This document shows positions 55,597 through 64,000 of a DNA stretch of 64,000 bases, in pieces. Location: positions 62,001 to 126,000 of the forward strand of contig JADFDQ010000004.1 of NCBI GenBank assembly GCA_018262705.1, given 5' to 3'. A model generated the notes under the pieces. It was not told the DNA's origin. It worked only from the letters and a program-made list of their open reading frames with translations, and ran no database searches. The position numbers were made by a program, and so were the translations under genes. The number at the start of each line of letters is the position of its first letter. Position 1 is the first letter of the stretch. This DNA is from Xanthomonas sp. GTDB taxonomy: Bacteria > Pseudomonadota > Gammaproteobacteria > Xanthomonadales > Xanthomonadaceae.

Positions 55597-56367
55597 TCAC
55601 CCGGCTGCGGCGATATGGTCCCGCAGCCGGCGGTAGCCTTCGACCAGACGCGGGCCGGGACGACCGAGGCAGGCTTCGGAAATCGGATGGATACGGTCGC
55701 AGACGACCGCCGGGACAGCAGCCCAGCCTTCGCGTCCGCGCACCACGTCGCTGCGGTAGTTTTCTTCCTTCACCCCGCACCAGCTCATCACGATCACATC
55801 GGGTTTCGCCGCTGCCGCAGCCGCGTTGTCCAGCGGCAAGCTTTTGACGTCTTCCCCGGCCCACGGATTGCGGCCGCCGGCGCGCTGGATCATGTCGGTC
55901 ACCCACGAGCGTCGGCCCGGCGCAATGACCGGCTTGGGCCACCACTCCACCAGCACCCCGGGACGCACGCCCGACGCAACCACTTCCGGCATCGCCGCCT
56001 CCATTTCGGCAACCAGCGCTTCGCCGCGCTCCGGCACATCCAACGCCCGCGCAATCTCGCAGATGTTGGAATACACATCGGCCAGCGACTGCGGATCGCT
56101 GACCAGCACCGTCAACCCGGTCTGTCGCAGCGCAGCCACGACCTTTTCATGCCCCGGCACCGTCAGCGAAGTCAGCACCAGATCCGGACGCAGCGCGAGC
56201 ACTTCGCCCACATCAAGATTCAGGTCGCGCCCGGTTTTAGGCAGCCCCGCCACCACCTCCGGCGGATAGTCGGAATCGGCATCCACGCCCACCAGCAGCG
56301 ACCCACAGCCCAGCCCGCAGACGATTTCGGTATTGGAACAGGTGTGGGAAAACAGACGCAAAGACAC
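55597..56367 (-). CDS. Cobalamin-binding-protein-like (BtuF/FecB-type periplasmic-binding fold)
   Basis: 256 residues of the class III substrate-binding fold: EIVCGLGCGSLLVGVDADSDYPP, NLDVGEVLALRPDLVLT and PDVIVMSWCGVKEENYR. In related BtuF proteins this fold binds vitamin B12 or siderophores. No signal peptide is visible from the GTG start at 56367 (MSLRLFSHTCSNTE), and no ABC permease is near, so it may be cytosolic or start-misread. Confidence 0.85.
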   Translation of the reverse strand: MSLRLFSHTCSNTEIVCGLGCGSLLVGVDADSDYPPEVVAGLPKTGRDLNLDVGEVLALRPDLVLTSLTVPGHEKVVAALRQTGLTVLVSDPQSLADVYSNICEIARALDVPERGEALVAEMEAAMPEVVASGVRPGVLVEWWPKPVIAPGRRSWVTDMIQRAGGRNPWAGEDVKSLPLDNAAAAAAKPDVIVMSWCGVKEENYRSDVVRGREGWAAVPAVVCDRIHPISEACLGRPGPRLVEGYRRLRDHIAAAG

Positions 56368-56427
56368 GGCGTGCGCTCGGAAGAACCGGACGATCAGGAT
56401 ACCGCCGCAGCTCCATGGGCTACAGCA

Positions 56428-57021
56428 TCAAGGCTCCCCGATCAGCTTGCAGTGCAGCTGGATCGGTTTGCTGGCCGCCATCGAAACAGCGTCCTCGAAA
56501 AAGTCGCAATCGATCAGGTTGTTTTCCGACGAGTGCCGCCCGGAATAGACGTTGATGTTCACCTGTGGCTCGCCCTGAATCAGGTTCATGCGGTCGCTCT
56601 CGAACCCGTCGCCGTCAAAGGCAATCGTGCCCGCCTGCGCCAGCTCGTGATCCGAATTGCCCAGATGCAGCTGCCCCATTTCATCGGCTTCCTTCTCGCC
56701 GGCCTTGTTCGGCGTGCCGTAGAAATAGGCCGCGACCATGATCGTTTCCTTGCCGCGTTCCAGCATTGCCTGCGCCTTCGGCGACATGGTGATTTCGACG
56801 CTGAAATTTTCGAATCCGGGCTTTGCGGCTGGTTTCGCTTCGGTTGCAGGCTGCGCTTGTGGCGCCTGCGCTTCAACTGCGGAGGGAGAAGACGACGCAG
56901 GCTCGGCAGACGCCGCAGGGGGCTGGATTTCAGTTCCTGCCGCTTCATTCGCCGGCTGCTTTCCGCAGCCTGCCAGGGCAAACACGATCAACGTAAAAGC
57001 AATCCGGATGGAACGTGTCAT
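56428..57021 (-). CDS. Putative lipoprotein of unknown function
   Basis: 197 residues. Signal peptide with lipobox ALAGC (cysteine at 19), then a low-complexity Ala/Pro/Glu/Gln linker (20-70), then a folded domain of about 125 residues (FENFSVEITMSPKAQAMLERGKETIMVAAYFYGTP...). GAGAGGG lies ahead of ATG 57021. I do not recognise the domain. Confidence 0.82.
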   Translation of the reverse strand: MTRSIRIAFTLIVFALAGCGKQPANEAAGTEIQPPAASAEPASSSPSAVEAQAPQAQPATEAKPAAKPGFENFSVEITMSPKAQAMLERGKETIMVAAYFYGTPNKAGEKEADEMGQLHLGNSDHELAQAGTIAFDGDGFESDRMNLIQGEPQVNINVYSGRHSSENNLIDCDFFEDAVSMAASKPIQLHCKLIGEP

Positions 57022-57207
57022 GAGCCCTCTCCCAGGCCGCATCCGCAGCTCATCGACTGTATGCGATTTTGCGGCGGGCATGTCAACGCAAACAGTTTTT
57101 CTCGACGCGCACGGCCTCCGGTGCCGGCGGTTAGCCCGTCTCCTCAACACCCGCTCGGCAAGCTCTTGTATGGCAGCTTCAGGGCTGGAATGCCGAAGAT
57201 CGTCAGT

Positions 57208-57855
57208 TCAGTCGTTGTCAGCATGCGCCGGGATAGTCATGGTGGTCGATGTCCCAATGATCTCCATCAGCAATTCCGGCCCTGCGTCGTACAGCTGAAC
57301 AACGCCCGATTGCGCCAACGGCACCCTTTTCACCAGCTTTCCATCCAGCCGGGTGCCGTTGCGGCTGCCCATGTCCACCAGCCACCAGCGCCCCTGTTCG
57401 TAGCGCACTTCGACATGCCGGCGGCTGATGTGCGGGTCGTCCAGCATCAGTTCGCAAGGCGTTTCGCGGCCAATGGCGAAATCGCTGAAGAAACTGCGCT
57501 CATGTTCGCCCAAGGCATCCTGCCAATGCACCCGGATGCCGGCGTTGGCGAAAGCCAGGGTGGTGTTGCCTTCACCGGAAGACGCCTGCGCCATGGGTAC
57601 GCCCGGATCGCGGACGATACCGCGTGTGGTGACCTCATACAGCCGAGCCAGCACCGCCACGATCGGCAGCCCCAGCGCGGCACATACGATGAACGCACGG
57701 ACCGTCCACGCCGGCGCCCCAAAGGCCGGAAGCAAATCGGTCGCCGCCAGCGAAGCACCCCAGGCGATGACCGCATAGGCAGCCACCGCCTTGAATACGC
57801 CGCGGCGCTTGAACTCCCCGATCAGCAATCCGATACGCTTGACTTGTTCCGGCAT
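57208..57855 (-). CDS. FHA-domain membrane protein
   Basis: 215 residues: a short cytosolic N-terminus, two membrane helices (about 22-45, 50-72), then an FHA phosphothreonine-binding domain (about 125-200) with FAIGRETPCEL, PHISRRHVEVR and DMGSRNGTRLDG, the conserved GR, SxxH and N residues. Divergent from the ECF sigma factor gene (43 bases apart), which adjoins a Ser/Thr kinase. It may read out the kinase's phosphorylation; that is inference. Confidence 0.9.
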   Translation of the reverse strand: MPEQVKRIGLLIGEFKRRGVFKAVAAYAVIAWGASLAATDLLPAFGAPAWTVRAFIVCAALGLPIVAVLARLYEVTTRGIVRDPGVPMAQASSGEGNTTLAFANAGIRVHWQDALGEHERSFFSDFAIGRETPCELMLDDPHISRRHVEVRYEQGRWWLVDMGSRNGTRLDGKLVKRVPLAQSGVVQLYDAGPELLMEIIGTSTTMTIPAHADND

Positions 57856-57898
57856 TCCGACGCGCCCAAAAACCCGACCGGCAAAACGCTATCACAGC

Positions 57899-58564
57899 AT
57901 GGCTCGATTTCCCGACACGCAGTGGAGCCTGATTCGTCGCAGCGGCGAAAGCCCGTCCGCGCAATATGCGGCGTTCTCCGAACTGGCGCGTGCCTACCGC
58001 CCGGCCATCCTTGCTTTCTTCCGCGCTCGCTTGCCCGCCGCCGATGCCGACGACGCCACTCAATCGTTCCTGGCCGCCAGCTTCGAACACCGCTGGTGGG
58101 CTCGCGCCGACGCCGGTATCGGCAGTTTTCGCGGCTTCCTGCGGGTACTGCTGCGTCGGCACCTGGGGCACCTGCGCGACGCACAGTCACCGCCAGGGTT
58201 CAGTGATGCACTGGATCACCTGCCCGACCCGGCACCCGACGCCGAACGCCAGTTCGATGCCCGCTTTGTCCTGCTGCTCACCCAACACGCGCTGACCCAC
58301 CTGCGCGCGCACTACCGACAGCATGGCCGGGAGCCCCTGTTCGATGGCTTGCTGCCGCTGCTGGGCTCCCCACCTGCACACGGCGAATTGCAGGACATTG
58401 CTTCCCGACTTGGCCTGCGCCCCAACACGCTGACGGTCGAACGCAAGCGCTTGCGCGAGCGCCTGCGTGACGCCCTGCGCGAAGAATTGCGGCAGCTGTG
58501 CGCGGATGAAGCCGCCCTCGATGCCGAATGGGCTGATCTGCAATCCCTGTTGGGTGCCGAGTAG
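57899..58564 (+). CDS. ECF-type RNA polymerase sigma factor, planctomycete-like, kinase-associated
   Basis: 221 residues. Region 2 near the N-terminus (FPDTQWSLIRRSG; AYRPAILAFFRARLPAADADDATQSFLA) and region 4 near the C-terminus (GELQDIASRLGLRPNTLTVERKRLRERLRDAL). The layout matches ECF groups encoded beside Ser/Thr kinases instead of anti-sigma factors. The kinase starts 62 bases downstream. ATG 57899 begins MARFPDTQW. Regulation by phosphorylation is likely by analogy with ECF/kinase pairs but not shown here. Confidence 0.92.
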   Translation: MARFPDTQWSLIRRSGESPSAQYAAFSELARAYRPAILAFFRARLPAADADDATQSFLAASFEHRWWARADAGIGSFRGFLRVLLRRHLGHLRDAQSPPGFSDALDHLPDPAPDAERQFDARFVLLLTQHALTHLRAHYRQHGREPLFDGLLPLLGSPPAHGELQDIASRLGLRPNTLTVERKRLRERLRDALREELRQLCADEAALDAEWADLQSLLGAE

Positions 58565-58626
58565 TCCGCTGTCACATTTGCCGCACCCGCCGTAATTCCA
58601 TGGAAACAGCCCGAGGAAGCTGCGCC

Positions 58627-61056
58627 ATGACCAGTTCCGAACAAACCCACGCCGCCCCGAATCCGTCCGACTCGGTGCTCTATACCTTGGCCCGCGCCGC
58701 GATGGGTGCCGACGTGGCGCCCGGCGAAGCCACCTGGCCCCGGCTGGACCTGGACGACCCCGCGCAGCGCGCCTTCGGCGACTACGAGCTGCTGGAAGAA
58801 ATCGGCCGCGGCGGCATGGGCGTGGTGTATCGCGCGCACCAGCACAGCCTGGACCGGGAAGTGGCGATCAAATTCATCGCCGCCGGCATCGAAGACAGCT
58901 TCAACGTCGCCCGCTTTCTGGCCGAAGCACGCGCTGCGGCCAAGCTGATGCACCCGAACATCGTGCCGGTGCATGAAGTCGATTCGATCGACGGGTTGCA
59001 TTATTTTTCGATGCCGCTGGTGCGCGGCCACTCGCTCGCGACCCAGCTCAACGCCGGGCCACTGGCTCCCGCCCAAGCTACCGCGCTGCTGTTGAAACTG
59101 TGCGAGGCGATCGATTACGCACATCGCCTCGGCCTGCTGCATCTCGACCTGAAACCCGCCAACATTCTGCTGGACGAACGCAACGAACCGCTGATCGCCG
59201 ATTTTGGGCTGGCTCGGCACATGGACAACAGCGGCGGTGTGGACGCGCAGGAGGTGTCTGGCACGCCGGCGTTCATGGCACCGGAGCAGATTCTCATCAA
59301 ACAATACCGGCTGACCCCGGCCACCGACATCTACGCGCTTGGCGCGATCTTGTATCGCTGCCTGACCGGCGCTTCGCCGCACGGCGAGGGCAAGCCCGAC
59401 GATGTGATCCGCCGCGCCGCCGCCGGTCGCGTGCGCCCGCCGCGCGAACTGAATGCAGCGATCCCGCGCGACCTCGACGCGATCTGCATGAAGTGTCTGG
59501 AACTGCAGCCTACCGACCGCTATGCGAGCGTCGCCACACTGGCCGACGATCTGCGCCGGGTGCGTGATGGCCTGGCCGTAAGCGTGCGGCGGATCGGTCT
59601 GGCCGAGCGCACACAGCGCTGGTTCCAGCGTGAACCCAAGCTGGCGTTCGCCACCACCACCGCCGTCGCGGCGCTGATGCTGGGCGGAACGGCAACGACT
59701 TGGCAATGGCGCGAAGCCAGCGCGCAGCGCGATACTGCGGTCGCGCAGCGAGATGCCGCCAACAGCGCGCGCAAGGAAGCCGAACAACAGCGCGATCTGG
59801 CGCAGGGAATGGCTGAGTTGGGGGCGTGGCTTTATTCCGACACCATGAGCATCGATGCAAGCACGACACAAGCGAAGCGAGAGATCCAAGATGTTGCGGC
59901 TCGCATGCTGGAGTGGATGCGTGCGCGCTATCCCGGCGACGAACACCGGCAGGCGGTGGTGCTGACCGCATTCGCAAAAGCTACCGAGAATCAGGACAAG
60001 GACAATTTCGAAACCAAATCCTTGCTGCTTCCGGTCGTGCGCGTGATGGGTCGGACATACCGCGAGCAAATGATCGCGGCGCTGATTGCCGGCAAGGAGC
60101 CGAATCGGTACCTGCTGGCCGCGCAACTGGCACTGAACACCGAGTGGGATACAAGCCCGACAAATGGCGAGCGCGATACATCTGTCGGTGATAACCCCTA
60201 CAGTTATGCCCATCTGCTGGACAAGGCCACGACCACCCAGCCCGACAGCCCCGACGCATGGGGACTCATGGCGATCAATTGTGCATGGAGCGACATGCAC
60301 TGCCGCCCGGAGGTGCTAAACAACCTGATCCGCCTCGACCCGGACAACGCCTTCCCGTGGTTGTTGCGGATGATGAAATCCGAAGGCGACGCAGCGCGCG
60401 CGGCCTTGCACGAAGCCGCGCAACGCAGCAGCTTCGACGACAGGTTCCGCGCCAACTTCGCTCGCTACACGGAAGCGGTCAAGAAGGCAAACGTGCCTGC
60501 CCCGGAACTGCTGGCAGAGCCGTCTCGCGTTCTGGCACCCAACACCCCCCCCGAGCTCGCCATCGCCGCCATTGAGAGCTGGGGAACGCAATTTCCCGAG
60601 TGGAAGCTGTTCCACCAGCGCTGCAACCCGGCCAATGGCTATTTCAAGGACGCCACAGCCTACGACGACTGCAGGACCGTAGGCGCGATGATGGCGCGAA
60701 CACAAACCAATCTTTTTGCACGCATGATTGGAGCAACCGTGGCACGCAGGCTGGCGAGAGGCACGCCGCTGGAGCAGGAAATGCTCGAACTCTCCCGCCG
60801 CTGGCGCTATTCACAGGAAGCCAACCGCCGACTTACCCCAGCCCAGTTCAAGAATTATCCATTCCTGAATTTTTTCAAGGACACCATGACGCTGGGCGAA
60901 CTTGAATCTTGGGAAGCCCGCATCGCCTATTTCGGCATTCCCGCCCGTCCGCCCAGAGACTGGCAGCCATCGGAGGGGCCTTGCTTGCTGGAACTTCTGG
61001 AAAACCTCGCCGCCTGCCAAGCGGCACATCCGCCGCCGCCTCAGGACACGCACTGA
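58627..61056 (+). CDS. Membrane Ser/Thr protein kinase with C-terminal sensor-like region
   Basis: 809 residues. Kinase domain (about 53-320) with IGRGGMG (59-65), the ATP lysine in VAIKF (82), DFG (192-194) and APE. The catalytic loop reads HLDLKPAN (172-179), so the usual HRD arginine is a leucine: a non-RD kinase not expected to need activation-loop phosphorylation. A membrane helix follows (about 335-355), then a coiled stretch and a 430-residue C-terminal part without recognised domain. GAGGAAG sets the start at 58627 over an ATG at 58600. Partner of the upstream sigma factor. Confidence 0.93.
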   Translation: MTSSEQTHAAPNPSDSVLYTLARAAMGADVAPGEATWPRLDLDDPAQRAFGDYELLEEIGRGGMGVVYRAHQHSLDREVAIKFIAAGIEDSFNVARFLAEARAAAKLMHPNIVPVHEVDSIDGLHYFSMPLVRGHSLATQLNAGPLAPAQATALLLKLCEAIDYAHRLGLLHLDLKPANILLDERNEPLIADFGLARHMDNSGGVDAQEVSGTPAFMAPEQILIKQYRLTPATDIYALGAILYRCLTGASPHGEGKPDDVIRRAAAGRVRPPRELNAAIPRDLDAICMKCLELQPTDRYASVATLADDLRRVRDGLAVSVRRIGLAERTQRWFQREPKLAFATTTAVAALMLGGTATTWQWREASAQRDTAVAQRDAANSARKEAEQQRDLAQGMAELGAWLYSDTMSIDASTTQAKREIQDVAARMLEWMRARYPGDEHRQAVVLTAFAKATENQDKDNFETKSLLLPVVRVMGRTYREQMIAALIAGKEPNRYLLAAQLALNTEWDTSPTNGERDTSVGDNPYSYAHLLDKATTTQPDSPDAWGLMAINCAWSDMHCRPEVLNNLIRLDPDNAFPWLLRMMKSEGDAARAALHEAAQRSSFDDRFRANFARYTEAVKKANVPAPELLAEPSRVLAPNTPPELAIAAIESWGTQFPEWKLFHQRCNPANGYFKDATAYDDCRTVGAMMARTQTNLFARMIGATVARRLARGTPLEQEMLELSRRWRYSQEANRRLTPAQFKNYPFLNFFKDTMTLGELESWEARIAYFGIPARPPRDWQPSEGPCLLELLENLAACQAAHPPPPQDTH

Positions 61057-61096
61057 CAGCCGCATCCGCCCCTCACCCTGCCTCGCTGCACGTGAC

Positions 61097-61194
61097 TTTC
61101 CCTCTCCCCGTGCGACGGGGAGAGGGAAAACCACCCGCACCGCGCGGCAACGCTTTTTCTTCTCCCCGCCTGCGGGGAGAAGGTGCCCCGCAGG
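61097..61194. repeat. Cluster of strong hairpins between convergent kinase and clpB genes
   Basis: A perfect 15-bp stem with 3-base loop (61097-61129), an 11-bp stem with 2-base loop (61157-61180) and GCCCC/GGGGC (61182-61194). The sequences (CCTCTCCCC/GGGGAGAGG) are of a widespread intergenic repeat style. No clear T-runs, so they are not textbook terminators, though they may stop or protect both transcripts. Confidence 0.8.
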
Positions 61195-61207
61195 GGCGGA
61201 TGGGGCA

Positions 61208-63793
<2,586 letters not shown>

Positions 63794-63842
63794 GGTTGGG
63801 TTCTCCCGATCCGATCCGGCGCCGGCGCCGGCAATATCCAGA

Positions 63843-63870
63843 AAATGCGGCCAGATTCCGAAGTTCCAAG
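63843..63870 (-). promoter_or_regulatory. Sigma-32 (heat-shock) type promoter of clpB
   Basis: Minus-strand CTTGGAA (63864-63870), 13-base spacer, CCGCATTT (63843-63850). This matches the heat-shock consensus CTTGAAA / CCCCATNT at 6 of 7 and 7 of 8 positions. Confidence 0.7.
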
Positions 63871-63967
63871 TGGCCCAGGCAGCGCTCGTTCATTTCGGAT
63901 GTCCGCTTTTGATCCGCTTGGGCGTCTACCTCTGTACAGTCACGATTGCCCCTGCGCAGGGATCACC

Positions 63968-64000
63968 ATGCACCAACCCCGTGTTGCCGTCGCCATGCTG
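63968..64000 (+). CDS. Start of a further gene (first 11 codons; runs off the window)
   Basis: ATG at 63968 is preceded by AGGGATCACC and opens MHQPRVAVAML, divergent from clpB. Too short to identify. Confidence 0.4.
   Translation, partial: MHQPRVAVAML

Noticed and set aside
55615-58206. Long plus-strand frame opposite the cobalamin-binding-like, lipoprotein and FHA genes
   Set aside because: Composition of an antisense shadow; the minus-strand genes have signal peptides, motifs and ribosome sites.

Overview
The window is 64 kb of GC-rich (about two thirds G+C in the stretches I counted), densely coded chromosomal DNA. Gene content and order point to a gammaproteobacterium of the Lysobacteraceae/Xanthomonadaceae (Xanthomonas-Lysobacter-Luteimonas relatives). 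The signs are an Oar-type TonB receptor beside GTP-dependent PEP carboxykinase, the ruvC-ruvA-kup-ruvB-ybgC-tolQRAB-pal-cpoB-queE-queC-tRNA-Lys run, a lysine/alanine repeat histone-like protein, and a planctomycete-type sigma factor with its Ser/Thr kinase. The genus is an inference. No rRNA, CRISPR array or complete insertion sequence was found.

Layout. 1-6.5 kb: TonB-dependent receptor (partial), pckG, and a TetR regulator divergent from a FadE-type acyl-CoA dehydrogenase plus a hotdog thioesterase-like gene. 6.5-10 kb: a DUF1304 membrane protein, an MFS/NTP-exchange-type transporter and a GMC oxidoreductase. 10-11.9 kb: a lower-GC accessory patch with an orphan cytosine-5 methyltransferase whose stop codon lies in the end of a MITE-like element, followed by short tandem repeats. 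11.8-16 kb: M48 protease with LemA, and a serine beta-lactamase-like hydrolase. 16-17.2 kb: the histone-like gene and an unusual 770-base gap with a candidate small RNA or attenuated leader. 17.2-26.6 kb: gcvT/gcvH, NfeD/SPFH pair, a manganese-riboswitch-like leader before a GDT1-family exporter, a diguanylate cyclase, nucleoside permease, ribokinase and recQ.

26.6-33.3 kb is the main accessory locus: a type III restriction-modification cassette in the unusual order res-fic-mod, with a Fic AMP-transferase-type gene overlapping mod. It sits at the 3' side of tRNA-Lys beside a degenerate second tRNA copy. The fic-mod promoter is wrapped in a 14-bp inverted repeat and a 13-bp palindrome, which suggests autoregulation by the winged-helix Fic protein.

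33.3-50.6 kb is housekeeping: queuosine genes, the Tol-Pal envelope complex, Holliday-junction resolution (ruvCAB with kup between ruvA and ruvB), yebC, aspS, an FmdB zinc ribbon and an ABC-F ATPase. 50.6-57 kb: an exported esterase, a CPA2 K+/H+ antiporter, O-acetylhomoserine sulfhydrylase, a cobalamin-binding-like protein and a lipoprotein. 57.2-61 kb: an FHA protein, ECF sigma factor and Ser/Thr kinase forming a probable phospho-signalling unit. 61.2-63.8 kb: clpB behind a sigma-32-like heat-shock promoter; a further gene begins at 63968.
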